A DNA stretch of 64,000 bases from Salinibaculum litoreum (GTDB lineage: Archaea > Halobacteriota > Halobacteria > Halobacteriales > Haloarculaceae): positions 3,100,001 through 3,164,000 of the forward strand of contig CP046866.1 in the NCBI GenBank assembly GCA_009789175.1, read 5' to 3'. Each line of letters starts with the position of its first letter. Positions within the stretch are counted from its first letter, which is position 1. Below are positions 43,129-51,110 of this stretch, piece after piece. A model generated the notes under the pieces. It saw only the letters and a program-made list of their open reading frames with translations. It did not search any database and had not been told where the DNA came from. The position numbers and the translations under genes were made by a program.

Positions 43129-43742
43129 TCCCGGTCCTCCAGCCACGAGGGGAACTCGGTCAGCGATACATCCTCCGTGAGGACGACAGTCGCTCCCGCC
43201 GTCCGCCCACCGCCGTCGGTCCGTGGGTCGTCGCCGACGTGGACCAGTTCTTCGACCGGTATGTTGAGGCGGTCTGCTATGGCCGCAAACGCCCTGTCGT
43301 GGGGTTTTCGCCAGCCACAGCCGACGCTCGTCACGACGGTGTCGACGGCCGGCAGGTCGGCCCGCTCCAGTGTCCGGGCGACCAGCCCCGGGAGGCTACA
43401 GTTCGAGAGGATACCGACTGGCCCTGCTGTGGCGGCGGCGTTGAGTGCGTCGACAGCGCCCGGACGAACGTCGACGGGCCCGTCGAACGCCGCAAGGAGC
43501 GCGTCGTGGACGGTTTCGGTGTCGGTGTCGACGCCACGACTGTCGAGCGCTGCCAGCGTGTGTTCGACTAACGAGAGCTCGGCACCGCGGTCGACGGAGA
43601 CGTGTGTCGAGCGGTAGGCGCGTTCCCAGTCCGCTGGGACAGCCACGCCGCGCTCTGCCAGCCGGTCGGCGACCGCTGTCCACGGCTCGTCCGGTCGGTC
43701 GGCGTCGACGAGTGTCCCGAAGCAGTCGAACGATATTGCCAC
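43125..43742 (-). CDS. HAD-family protein leading the cobalamin operon
   Basis: A 205-residue HAD-fold protein starting at GTG. Motif I is FDCFGTLVD, so the usual second Asp is Phe, as in haloacid-dehalogenase-type members. Motif II is ILSNCS near residue 108, motif III the Lys in GWRKPHDRAF near 144 and motif IV VHVGDDPRTDGGG near 165. It is translationally coupled to cbiB. A role as the missing adenosylcobalamin-phosphate phosphatase is tempting from context, but the altered motif I weighs against a standard phosphatase. Confidence 0.75.
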   Translation of the reverse strand: MAISFDCFGTLVDADRPDEPWTAVADRLAERGVAVPADWERAYRSTHVSVDRGAELSLVEHTLAALDSRGVDTDTETVHDALLAAFDGPVDVRPGAVDALNAAATAGPVGILSNCSLPGLVARTLERADLPAVDTVVTSVGCGWRKPHDRAFAAIADRLNIPVEELVHVGDDPRTDGGGRTAGATVVLTEDVSLTEFPSWLEDRE

Positions 43743-43743
43743 G

Positions 43744-43765
43744 ACAGTTGCATCGCTACAACTGT
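43744..43765 (-). promoter_or_regulatory. Inverted repeat before the HAD-cbiB operon
   Basis: ACAGTTG (43744-43750) and CAACTGT (43759-43765) form a perfect 7-base inverted repeat with 8 bases between, ending one base before the GTG start. It occupies the expected transcription start. The AGTTG/CAACT half-sites recall the palindrome before cobA, although arranged the other way round. Confidence 0.5.
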
Positions 43766-43872
43766 ACTTGAATCACGTGGGACGAAACGCGCCGCGCGGT
43801 ACCCGCGACCGTGGCCGACCCGTGCGGGTACGCGTCCGTGGCGACTGCCACGGGGTGGTGCATGCGGTGCCC

Positions 43873-44040
43873 TTACTCCTGAACCCATTCGGACCGTCGC
43901 ACATCGAAGCTGCTACACGACGGGCAGCTGTGATGTTGTACCTCGAAGGCGGTCTCGCACGCGAGGCAGACGTATGGTAGGCCCTCCTCCTCGCCTGTCG
44001 AGATACCTGATACTTGCTTGGCCCTATCTAGGACACCCAT
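43873..44040 (-). CDS. 55-residue zinc-ribbon microprotein
   Basis: A 55-residue protein: MGVLDRAKQVSGIS, an acidic linker, CLACETAFEVQHHSCPSCSSFDV and RRSEWVQE. The two CxxC pairs form a zinc ribbon, and the layout recurs in haloarchaeal microproteins. The ATG at 44040 is chosen; upstream in-frame starts are only TTG. It is followed by the HAD-cbiB operon after 130 bases and preceded by an AT-rich spacer with two dyads. No function can be given. Confidence 0.72.
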   Translation of the reverse strand: MGVLDRAKQVSGISTGEEEGLPYVCLACETAFEVQHHSCPSCSSFDVRRSEWVQE

Positions 44041-44436
44041 CGCAACCACATCCACATAGTTGCTCCCTACCACCAAAAAGGAGGCTGATTGTTTACGCCC
44101 GACCGAGCCGCTCCCGTCTTGCGATTCTGTAGCTCCTGTCTTTGCAGTGACAGACGAAACTCCTCAGGTAATTATTGCTGATACACTCGCCAACAAACGG
44201 TTATTCCTAGGGTAGGAAATTTGACTATTTCGCCTGCGGACAGGCACAGATAATCTACCGATTCACACCACTATATATAGAAATTGTGACGTATGCTCTC
44301 ACAATGGTGATATAGATGTGGTAATTAAAAACATAGGACACATACGATAGATTACTGTATGTGTCAACTGCTGCATCTGACAATAATGTTTGTATCCGTA
44401 TGTTTGTGGCGAGGATGGAGGTGTCTCACAGACCGC
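44041..44436. other. AT-rich intergenic spacer with two dyads
   Basis: About 400 bases with no supportable gene, much richer in A/T than the flanks (for example CTATATATAG at 44271-44280). Two perfect inverted repeats are present: ATTGTGA/TCACAAT at 44283-44289 and 44299-44305, and GACACATAC/GTATGTGTC at 44337-44345 and 44357-44365. They lie past the 3' end of the sugar dehydrogenase gene and upstream of the zinc microprotein gene, so they could be terminators or operator sites. Confidence 0.5.
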
Positions 44437-45795
44437 TTACGCGGTGGTGAGTCGCACGAGGACATCATCACTGTCCCGGGGGAATGGCGTGTCCTCTTTT
44501 GGTCGACCGTCACGGTTGGACGTGATGGCGTAGAGTTCGCCGGTGGGGCTCTGTGCGACGTGTCGGACGCGGCCGAGTTCGTTGTGCAGCATCCGGTGTG
44601 CTGTCGCGGTGAAGGCGTCGTGTGTCCACTCGGCGTCGTACCGCGTCGCCTCACCGTCAAGCGGCGGTGGACTGACGCCGCTTGGCGTCAGGGTTATGAC
44701 CCAGATAGACTGGCTCGCCAATCCGCCGACGATGAAGCGGTTTTGCCACGCTGGGAGGGCATCGCCGGTGTAAAAGGTCGCGCCAGTCGGAGCCCAGCCG
44801 TTGTATGGCCCCGTGTTAACAAGGGGGTGCGTCACGTCTGCGCGCTCGGCGTAGGTGTCGAATTCGTCGCTCGGGTCGTCGGCGACGCCCCTGACCTCCG
44901 GCCAGCCGTAGTTCCGACCTGGCAACAGAACGTTCACCTCGTCCCGGTTCGCGGGCCCGTGTTCGCTCGCGATGGGGACGCCGTTCGGAAGCCAGTCGAT
45001 ACCCTGTGGGTTCCGATGCCCGTAGCTGAACACGCGCCTGTCCCCACCCAGTTCGGGATTGCTCGACGGTATCCGACCGTCGGGTGCGATGCGCAGAATC
45101 TTGCCCGCCAGTGACGACGCGTTCTGTGCCGCGGCGGGTTTTCCGGCATCGCCGGTACACACCCAGAGGTTGTCGTCGGGGCCAAAGCGGATGCGGCCGC
45201 CGTTGTGATAGCTGTCCGCAGGCATGCCCTCGATGAGCGTCTCCTCCGTGCTCGCAGGGTCGCTCGCACCTGCGTCGAACCGGACGACTCTGTTTGCCTT
45301 GCCGTCGTCGGTCTTCGCCGTGTAGTAGACGTACACCCACTCTTCGTCCGGGTAGTCCGGGTGTACTTCGATACCGAGTGTGCCCCCTTCGCCGCCCTCG
45401 ACCCACCACGGGCGCTCGTCGCTCCCCGGTGGCATCGACCCCGCGTCGATGGCATCCTGTGGCTGGGCGATTTCCGAGACCTCGCCGGAGTCAAATCGGA
45501 GCACCTGACCTGTCCGCTCGGTCATGAACAGCTCCCCGTCGCCGGTGAACGCAATGTCCCATGGAATCTCCAGATTCTCGACTAGCGTCTCCACCTCGAC
45601 GGCTACCCGGGGTGATGTGGTTGGCGTCTCCCAGCCAGGACCATCGCCTGGCTTTGGATGTGTGTAGTTGTCCTCGACGATGTCTGGCGTCTCATCGTTG
45701 TCGCCGTCGGAACTGCCACCGAGACAGCCGGCGACGGCACCAGCGCCGGCCAGAGCGACGAATTGCCGACGTGAGACTGGAGGGCCTCGTGTCAT
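44437..45795 (-). CDS. PQQ-dependent sugar (glucose/sorbosone) dehydrogenase-type lipoprotein
   Basis: A 452-residue secreted protein. The Tat signal SRRQFVALAGAGAVAGCLGG contains the twin arginine and a lipobox AGC, so it is exported folded and lipid-anchored. The mature six-bladed beta-propeller shows IPWDIAFTGDGELFMTERTG near residue 75-95, YHNGGRIRFGPDDNLWVCTGD near 195 and YGHRNPQGIDW near 255, which hold the PQQ and Ca site residues of soluble glucose dehydrogenase. The substrate is not known, and PQQ synthesis genes are not in the window. Confidence 0.88.
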   Translation of the reverse strand: MTRGPPVSRRQFVALAGAGAVAGCLGGSSDGDNDETPDIVEDNYTHPKPGDGPGWETPTTSPRVAVEVETLVENLEIPWDIAFTGDGELFMTERTGQVLRFDSGEVSEIAQPQDAIDAGSMPPGSDERPWWVEGGEGGTLGIEVHPDYPDEEWVYVYYTAKTDDGKANRVVRFDAGASDPASTEETLIEGMPADSYHNGGRIRFGPDDNLWVCTGDAGKPAAAQNASSLAGKILRIAPDGRIPSSNPELGGDRRVFSYGHRNPQGIDWLPNGVPIASEHGPANRDEVNVLLPGRNYGWPEVRGVADDPSDEFDTYAERADVTHPLVNTGPYNGWAPTGATFYTGDALPAWQNRFIVGGLASQSIWVITLTPSGVSPPPLDGEATRYDAEWTHDAFTATAHRMLHNELGRVRHVAQSPTGELYAITSNRDGRPKEDTPFPRDSDDVLVRLTTA

Positions 45796-46033
45796 GCCTA
45801 CATCACAGGAGACTCAGAATAAAGGTCTTCTGCTCGCGCGGACAGGGGTACAGCGCGCGCTCGCGCACGAGAGCGTCCGCGCTCACCTTGCCACTCGTCC
45901 AGCGTCGAGGACTGGGGTGTTGGTCGTCCACCCGGGGTGCAGACGGTTGGACACTCGCTCCGCTACGCGTGATGTCCAAGTTGCAACCGGCTCAGGATGG
46001 ACTCACCACTGCTCACGTTGTTCGCAACAAAAA

Positions 46034-46107
46034 TCCGCCCTCCCCGATTTGAACGGGGGGCAAGTCGATCTACAGTCGACTGCTCTACCAGTCTGAGCTA
46101 AGGGCGG
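46034..46107 (-). tRNA. tRNA-Tyr (GTA anticodon)
   Basis: A 74-base tRNA on the reverse strand. Acceptor CCGCCCT pairs with AGGGCGG and A73 follows, giving the C1-G72 pair that is the archaeal tyrosine identity element. The anticodon stem GTCGA/TCGAC encloses CTGTAGA, with anticodon GTA. The D arm GCTCAGACTGGTAGAGC and T arm CCCCGTTCAAATCGGGG are normal. No intron and no encoded CCA. Confidence 0.96.
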
Positions 46108-46251
46108 GCGCATCAACGAGTAGGCCGACTGTTGAACTTAACAATTGTCATTCGGACCGAGGCCACCCGCCGTTGTCTGTCGGACGACAGACGCGCGTCT
46201 GACTGCTGGGAAGATTGAAATACCGTGGGTGACAACGTGTATGACGAGTCG

Positions 46252-46872
46252 ATGAGCAAGATAACGTTCCGCGCTGATGACGACCTCATCCGGCAACTCG
46301 AGGAGTTCGACGCCTCGAAAAGCGAGGTCATGCGCGATGCGCTCCGGGCCTACCTCGACGAGCACACGGAGTCGTCAGACACGACTCCATCAGCCTCGCC
46401 CGACGAGGAGACGCTCGACGACCTCGTTGCCGAGCGCGTCGACGCGCTCATCGCTGACCGTCTGGAGCGGTCGTTCACGCCCCGTCAGCCACAGGATGTC
46501 AACGTAAACATCTCGCTTGATGGTGATTCCGCCGCCGCATCAGACTCCAAATCCGAGGCTGTAAACGTCGATTCTGGCGTGTCACACAGCGCGTCGAACG
46601 ACGCGTCACACGCGGCCGGCGAGCGTATGACGGACGACGGGGGCGATGAAAACGCCGATGCAAACGACAGTAAGACGTGCGCGCAATGTGGTGGAAATCT
46701 ATCGCCGTCCCACGTTTACTGTCCGAACTGCGGCGAGAAATCCTCCCGACGTGTGTTCTGCGATTGCGGTGACGAACTCCGCTCGGACTGGGCATTCTGC
46801 CCAGGTTGTGGCCGCAGAACCCCGGCAGCCGACGTTCTCGACCAGAATGCAAACGTCGAAAACACCAGATAG
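46252..46872 (+). CDS. cdrL: Cell-division regulator CdrL (RHH plus zinc ribbons)
   Basis: A 206-residue protein. Residues 1-38 form a ribbon-helix-helix domain (SKITFRADDDLIRQLEEF then ASKSEVMRDALRAYL). A long acidic linker (40-145) follows, then two zinc ribbons: CAQCGGNL...CPNCGEKS and CDCGDEL...CPGCGRR. This combination next to a short RHH gene and ftsZ2 matches CdrL of Haloferax/Halobacterium, a DNA-binding partner in the CdrS-FtsZ2 network. The ATG at 46252 begins the RHH exactly; GTGs at 46225 and 46237 are less likely. Confidence 0.88.
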   Translation: MSKITFRADDDLIRQLEEFDASKSEVMRDALRAYLDEHTESSDTTPSASPDEETLDDLVAERVDALIADRLERSFTPRQPQDVNVNISLDGDSAAASDSKSEAVNVDSGVSHSASNDASHAAGERMTDDGGDENADANDSKTCAQCGGNLSPSHVYCPNCGEKSSRRVFCDCGDELRSDWAFCPGCGRRTPAADVLDQNANVENTR

Positions 46873-46876
46873 AAGC

Positions 46877-46894
46877 CGTTTACTTAGGTAAACG
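46877..46894. promoter_or_regulatory. Palindrome CGTTTAC-N4-GTAAACG after cdrL
   Basis: A perfect 7-base inverted repeat with 4 bases between, starting 4 bases past the cdrL stop. It has the same GTnnAC half-site form and the same 4-base spacing as the GTAAGAC/GTCTTAC dyad 77 bases on, so it may be a further binding site for an RHH protein (CdrL or CdrS). Confidence 0.45.
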
Positions 46895-46901
46895 TGCCAG
46901 T

Positions 46902-47062
46902 GTCTTACGACCGCCGTAAGTTTTATTATCACATGGTCTGTGGTACTGAGTGCGTAAGACGGTCGTCTTACAGAGGGTCGCGGGCGACGTGCACACCGGT
47001 GCTGTCGTGCGGTTTGACGCTGTAAGACGTGCGGGCGTGGTGTAAACCCGCCCCCGTCTTAC
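46902..47062. promoter_or_regulatory. GTAAGAC/GTCTTAC box array in the cdrS-ftsZ2 promoter region
   Basis: The 7-mer GTCTTAC or its complement occurs at 46902-46908, 46954-46960, 46965-46971, 47022-47028 and 47056-47062. The middle two form a perfect dyad with 4 bases between, and GTAAG recurs at 46916. A TATA-like TTTTATTATC (46921-46930) sits inside the array, so binding would affect transcription of cdrS-ftsZ2. RHH regulators bind short repeated boxes, which makes CdrS or CdrL the likely ligand. Confidence 0.6.
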
Positions 47063-47080
47063 CCAAACAGGGGAACAAAT

Positions 47081-47278
47081 ATGGAGCGTGTGACACTACG
47101 GATTCCGAAGCAGCAGATAGAAGAGGTCGAACAGATGGTCGAGACGGGCGAGTACCCCAACCGGAGCGAAGCCATCCGGTCGGCGGTGCGGGAGATGCTC
47201 GCCGAACAGGAGACTGGAAAGGAGCGTCCATCTGAGAAACGCAAAGAGCGCAAAAAGCGCACCTGGGCGAGGGTCTAA
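47081..47278 (+). CDS. cdrS: Cell-division regulator CdrS (short RHH protein)
   Basis: A 65-residue ribbon-helix-helix protein: strand [11 protein letters not shown], helix IEEVEQMVE, turn [10 protein letters not shown] and helix [11 protein letters not shown], then a basic tail rich in Lys/Arg. It is the conserved partner upstream of ftsZ2 in Halobacteria and controls the timing of division by acting on ftsZ2 expression. AGGGGA lies 7 bases before the ATG. Only two bases separate it from ftsZ2, so the two are one unit. Confidence 0.92.
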   Translation: MERVTLRIPKQQIEEVEQMVETGEYPNRSEAIRSAVREMLAEQETGKERPSEKRKERKKRTWARV

Positions 47279-47280
47279 CG

Positions 47281-48459
47281 ATGCAGGATATCGTCAAAGA
47301 GGCCCTCGAACGGGACGAGCAGGAACAACAGCAGATGGACGATGTCGACGGGTTCGGCGACCCTCGAATCGTCATCGTCGGTGCGGGTGGTGCCGGGAAC
47401 AACACCGTCAACCGCCTGTACAACATCGGCGTCGACGGTGCAGAGACCATCGCTATCAACACCGACAAACAGCACCTCAAGATGATCGAGGCCGACACGA
47501 AGATACTCGTCGGCAAGTCCCTGACCAACGGGCTCGGTGCGGGCGGCGACCCCTCGATGGGCGAGCGCGCGACCGAGATGGCACAGGGGACTATCAAAGA
47601 GGTGCTCGGTGATGCCGACCTCGTCTTCGTGACTGCTGGGATGGGTGGCGGGACTGGCACTGGTGCCGCGCCCGTCGTCTCGAAGATCGCAAAGGAGCAG
47701 GGCGCAATCGTCGTCGGCATGGTGTCGACGCCGTTCAACGTCGAGCGTGCGCGGACGGTCAAAGCCGAGGAGGGACTCGAACGCCTCCGCGACGAGGCCG
47801 ACTCCATCATCGTGCTTGACAACAACCGCCTGCTCGATTACGTCCCGAACCTGCCCATCGGCAAGGCGTTCTCGGTGATGGACCAGATCATCGCCGAGAC
47901 CGTCAAGGGTATCTCCGAGACCATCACCCAGCCGTCGCTCATCAACCTCGACTACGCCGACATGACTTCCATCATGAACAAAGGCGGCGTCGCGGTGATG
48001 CTCGTCGGCGAGACACAGGACAAAAACAAGACAGAGGAGGTCGTCAAAGACGCGATGAACCACCCGCTGCTCGATGTCGACTACCGCGGTGCCAGCGGCG
48101 GCCTGGTTCACATCACTGGCGGCCCCGACCTGACCCTCTCCGAAGCCGAGGGTATCGCCCAGAACATCACCGACCGTCTGGAGGCCGACGCCAACGTCAT
48201 CTGGGGCGCGCGCATCCAGGAGGAATACAAGGGCAAGGTGCGGGTCATGGCCATCATGACCGGCGTCCAGAGCGCCCAGGTGCTGGGTCCGACCACCCAG
48301 AAACAGGCCAACAAGTCCCGGCAGGCTATCGAGGGCGTCGACGACGAGACGTTCGACGCCGCGAGCAACTTCGAGGACAACCGCGAGTTCGGCGAGACCG
48401 ACGGCGGTCGTGAGGAAGTCGAGCAGAACAACGGCCTCGACGTCGTCCGCACCGACTGA
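47281..48459 (+). CDS. ftsZ2: Cell division protein FtsZ2
   Basis: A 392-residue tubulin-like GTPase. [18 protein letters not shown] lies near residue 30-48, the tubulin signature [13 protein letters not shown] near 120-132, and the T7 loop with [11 protein letters not shown] near 220. The C-terminal domain ends in an acidic disordered tail. FtsZ2 forms the constricting midcell ring with FtsZ1 in Halobacteria. Assignment to the FtsZ2 class rests on the [13 protein letters not shown] start and on the cdrS neighbour. Confidence 0.95.
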   Translation: MQDIVKEALERDEQEQQQMDDVDGFGDPRIVIVGAGGAGNNTVNRLYNIGVDGAETIAINTDKQHLKMIEADTKILVGKSLTNGLGAGGDPSMGERATEMAQGTIKEVLGDADLVFVTAGMGGGTGTGAAPVVSKIAKEQGAIVVGMVSTPFNVERARTVKAEEGLERLRDEADSIIVLDNNRLLDYVPNLPIGKAFSVMDQIIAETVKGISETITQPSLINLDYADMTSIMNKGGVAVMLVGETQDKNKTEEVVKDAMNHPLLDVDYRGASGGLVHITGGPDLTLSEAEGIAQNITDRLEADANVIWGARIQEEYKGKVRVMAIMTGVQSAQVLGPTTQKQANKSRQAIEGVDDETFDAASNFEDNREFGETDGGREEVEQNNGLDVVRTD

Positions 48460-48549
48460 AACCACGTCGACCCTGGGTTCGACCTCGGGACGACACCGAT
48501 TCTCCGCATTTTCCGAACCGTTTAGTCCCGCCGCTCCTGCATACTAGTC

Positions 48550-48825
48550 ATGTTACGGGGCCTGTCGCGTCTCGGTTCGCTTTTGTTGGCGACGGTCGCT
48601 GCCGGGACCGCAAGTGCCCACGCCGGTCACGAGACACATACCCCTGAAGGAGCTGCCAGCACTGGAAGCCCACTCTCTATGGCGCTTTTCGCTTCCGGAC
48701 TCCTGCTCATCGGTGCCGGGCTCTATCTCGCTCGCCGAGACGACGTGAAGCGAACGTACGCGATGGCGGGCATCGGGCTCGGAGTCGCCGGACTGGCTGG
48801 TGCGGTCGTCACTCTGCTTCCCTAG
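48550..48825 (+). CDS. Small exported membrane protein with histidine-rich start
   Basis: A 91-residue protein with a signal peptide (LSRLGSLLLATVAAGTASA), then HAGHETHTPEG with three histidines just after the predicted cleavage, and two membrane helices at about residues 42-60 and 68-90. The His cluster could bind a metal, but no family is recognised. It follows ftsZ2 by 90 bases with its own TTTAGT-type region. Its TAG stop shares CTAG with the convergent ncsA gene. Confidence 0.7.
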   Translation: MLRGLSRLGSLLLATVAAGTASAHAGHETHTPEGAASTGSPLSMALFASGLLLIGAGLYLARRDDVKRTYAMAGIGLGVAGLAGAVVTLLP

Positions 48826-49799
48826 GCGAGTGCGTCCAGCAGACTGCACTTCCGGCAGAGTTCCCGTCGGGTCGGTCCGCCACATCGCTCGCACTCCCGG
48901 TACTCCTCGCTGTCCTCGCCCCGGTGTTTTGCTGCGGCCAGCCCCGCCAACTCCTCGTAGCCCGCGACGATAGAGTGGCGCGTCCCGGGATGGTTCTCTT
49001 CGAGGTCGTACAGCAGGTCCTGAATCTCACCTCGGTAGGCCTCCTCGGCGTGCGGGCACTCGGTGATGTGTGCCGGCAGGTCTCGGAGATGAGCATACAG
49101 TGCGACCTCCTTCTCGGGGACGTCCCGGAGTGGTTTCGCACGCGGGACGAACGCCTCACTATCACCCCGAGGCTGTCCCTCCTTTGCACCCTCGAAAGGG
49201 CCCAGGCTGGCATCGAAATGATTTGCCATCTTCGTGACATCGCCCTCCAGAAAATTCATCAATGCCGTCTCGGCTTCATCATCGAGATTGTGACCAGTCA
49301 GAAGCTTGTCAGCGTCGAGTTCCTCGGCGTATCGGGACAGTACGTCCCGTCGGAAGACCCCGCAGTATGCGCAGGCTGACATATCGTGTGGGTCGTCCTC
49401 GACCACCTCGTCCATCCGCACGTCGAACTCTTCTTCGTAGGTGACAGTTTCGTGGCGCAGCGAGAGGTCCTCGGTGAGTTCTTCACAGGCGTCGAGGCTC
49501 TCGTCTCGGTACCCCTCGATACCCTCGTGAATCGAGAGTGCGACCAGTTCGACGCGGGGGTCACGACCGAAGGTGTCATCAAGAATCTTCGTCAAGACGA
49601 CGCTGTCCTTGCCCCCGGAGAGGCCGATGACCCACGTCTCGGGGTCCTCGGGTGTCGTCTCGTCGGGGAGGAGATTGTCATCGCGGATTCGCTTGCGGAC
49701 TCGCTTTTCGACGGAGCGACAGAAGTGCTCCTCGCACATGTGTAGCCCGGAGTAGGCGGCATGCATGACCGCTTTCTCGCCGCACTTGTCACACTCCAT
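48822..49799 (-). CDS. ncsA: tRNA 2-thiolation protein NcsA
   Basis: A 325-residue TtuA/NcsA-family adenylating enzyme that puts sulfur on U34 of tRNAs, taking it from a SAMP-type ubiquitin-like carrier. The N-terminal zinc site is CDKCGEKAV with CEEHFC. The PP-loop is GLSGGKDSVVL near residue 58, the catalytic CAYCGVFRR near 142, and GHNLDDEAET near 165. The C-terminal zinc ribbon is CERCGG...CRKC. The ATG at 49799 starts the first ribbon. Confidence 0.92.
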   Translation of the reverse strand: MECDKCGEKAVMHAAYSGLHMCEEHFCRSVEKRVRKRIRDDNLLPDETTPEDPETWVIGLSGGKDSVVLTKILDDTFGRDPRVELVALSIHEGIEGYRDESLDACEELTEDLSLRHETVTYEEEFDVRMDEVVEDDPHDMSACAYCGVFRRDVLSRYAEELDADKLLTGHNLDDEAETALMNFLEGDVTKMANHFDASLGPFEGAKEGQPRGDSEAFVPRAKPLRDVPEKEVALYAHLRDLPAHITECPHAEEAYRGEIQDLLYDLEENHPGTRHSIVAGYEELAGLAAAKHRGEDSEEYRECERCGGPTRRELCRKCSLLDALA

Positions 49800-49889
49800 T
49801 ACCGCTCGCTTGACGACCGGGACCGTTGACCGTTTCGACTCCAGGCGGCAACCGACTGACTTATGGGCGTCTGTCACAAGATATGTGAT

Positions 49890-50213
49890 ATGTCGAGTCA
49901 CGGTGGTAATTCACACGCTGGTGGTGAGCGCGTCTGTATTCCTGCACTCTCCCTGGATACGGCCAACGAGATGAGTTGGATGCTCGGCGAACGGCTCACT
50001 CGCGAGGACGACCGCACGACACTCGTCGGCGAGTGGCGGACGCCCACCTCACGGCAGTCGGTTGCCCTGTTCGAGGTAACATCCGAGACCGCCGTTCTCC
50101 GATACCGGTCGCCAGTCGGTCGCGAGCATTACTTCGGGACGACACTCTCGGAGGCCAGACAGACGCGTGCTGAACTGGCGGATGCACCCGAGTGGTCCCG
50201 CACCGAGAAGTGA
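49890..50213 (+). CDS. Conserved-looking haloarchaeal protein, unknown function
   Basis: A 107-residue acidic/basic mixed protein. After a His/Gly-rich start it has SWMLGERLTREDDRTTLVGEW and an RYRSPVGREHYF beta part. There is no signal peptide or membrane helix. ATG at 49890 is chosen; an ATG 27 bases earlier would add MGVCHKICD. The TATA-like GATATG region is close upstream. Divergent from ncsA by 90 bases. I do not recognise the family. Confidence 0.65.
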   Translation: MSSHGGNSHAGGERVCIPALSLDTANEMSWMLGERLTREDDRTTLVGEWRTPTSRQSVALFEVTSETAVLRYRSPVGREHYFGTTLSEARQTRAELADAPEWSRTEK

Positions 50214-50247
50214 AACCGTTTTGCGCGCCCGCACCCAACAACCGATG

Positions 50248-50901
50248 ATGACCGACTGGGACCGCGAACGCGCTATCGACCGCGTCGCCGAAGTCGTCGA
50301 GACCGTCGAGTCGGAGACGATGCCCGTGCCCGTCCGCGAGGTGTGGGTCTTCGGCGACGTGGCGCTCGGGCTGGACCCGGTCGAACGCGTCGACATCTAC
50401 CTCACGAAAGATATCCTGCTCCACGACGACGCCGACCGCGAAGACGACTTTACTGAATCACACGGTATCGAGGGCGTCGGCAAGACAGTCCGCACGGAGT
50501 GGGCCGAGGAACACCCCGACTACTTGCGGGCCAACCGCAACGGTCACGCTGCCCCGGAGAAGTGTCTTGCCGCTCACCTGCTTGAGGAGAACGAACCTGT
50601 CCACCTGGAAGTCTGCAACGCCAGTTTCGAGGACAACGTCACCCAGCGCCTCGACGGTGCGCTGGCCCGTGACAACTACCGTGAGATTCTCGACCCCCGC
50701 GGCGTCTGTCTCTATCTGGAGGGTCGCCGCTCCGAGGAGGCCTTCGAGAAACTCCGCGCTGGCGAATATCCGTTCCCGCCCCTTTCGGGCGCACTGGAGA
50801 TGCTCGGTGCCGACGAAACCGAAGCCCAACAGGCAGCCGAGGTTCTCGAATCCGTCCGTGCGAACCAGGAGGGCACCTCCGTTCGCGGCGATGTCGTCTG
50901 A
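50248..50901 (+). CDS. Haloarchaeal conserved protein (DUF7095-like)
   Basis: A 217-residue protein. The N-terminal part VPVREVWVFGDVALGLDPVERVDIYLTKDI resembles a degraded nucleotidyltransferase beta-strand pattern (GD..LG...V.R.D.Y). Helical segments follow, including HAAPEKCLAAHLLEE and a C-terminal EMLGADETEAQQAAEVLESV. Such proteins are widespread in Halobacteria with no known reaction. Start chosen at the second of two adjacent ATGs. It lies between an unknown gene and cysK. Confidence 0.68.
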   Translation: MTDWDRERAIDRVAEVVETVESETMPVPVREVWVFGDVALGLDPVERVDIYLTKDILLHDDADREDDFTESHGIEGVGKTVRTEWAEEHPDYLRANRNGHAAPEKCLAAHLLEENEPVHLEVCNASFEDNVTQRLDGALARDNYREILDPRGVCLYLEGRRSEEAFEKLRAGEYPFPPLSGALEMLGADETEAQQAAEVLESVRANQEGTSVRGDVV

Positions 50902-50987
50902 GACTGCTCACGAGAAGCTACCCTGCCAACGGGCTACGTTTTATCAACGAAACCGGGACAAGCCCTGCCCGTGCTCTGACCCACCAT

Positions 50988-51026
50988 CACGGGATGGGCT
51001 GCGATTGCGCGACGAGTCATCCCGTG
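50988..51026 (+). promoter_or_regulatory. Inverted repeat in the cysK upstream region
   Basis: CACGGGATG (50988-50996) and CATCCCGTG (51018-51026) are perfect complements 21 bases apart, in the 209-base spacer before cysK. They end 84 bases before the cysK ATG and about 47 bases before a TATA-like ATATCTTT. It may be an operator or the terminator of the preceding gene, which ends 86 bases earlier. Confidence 0.4.
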
Positions 51027-51110
51027 GCTGTCTTTTCGTCGCCTGTTTGCCCTGTGTACCCGTAATACCGCGGGATATCTTTCTTCGTTCGGGGCCCAGT
51101 ACGACCGGTG

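Noticed and set aside
43743-43872. Cobalamin riboswitch before the cbiB operon
   Set aside because: No B12-box sequence is present, and the dyad at the start codon fits protein-mediated control better.
46034-46107. Intron in tRNA-Tyr
   Set aside because: The anticodon loop is a normal 7 bases with an intact stem, so no intron is present.
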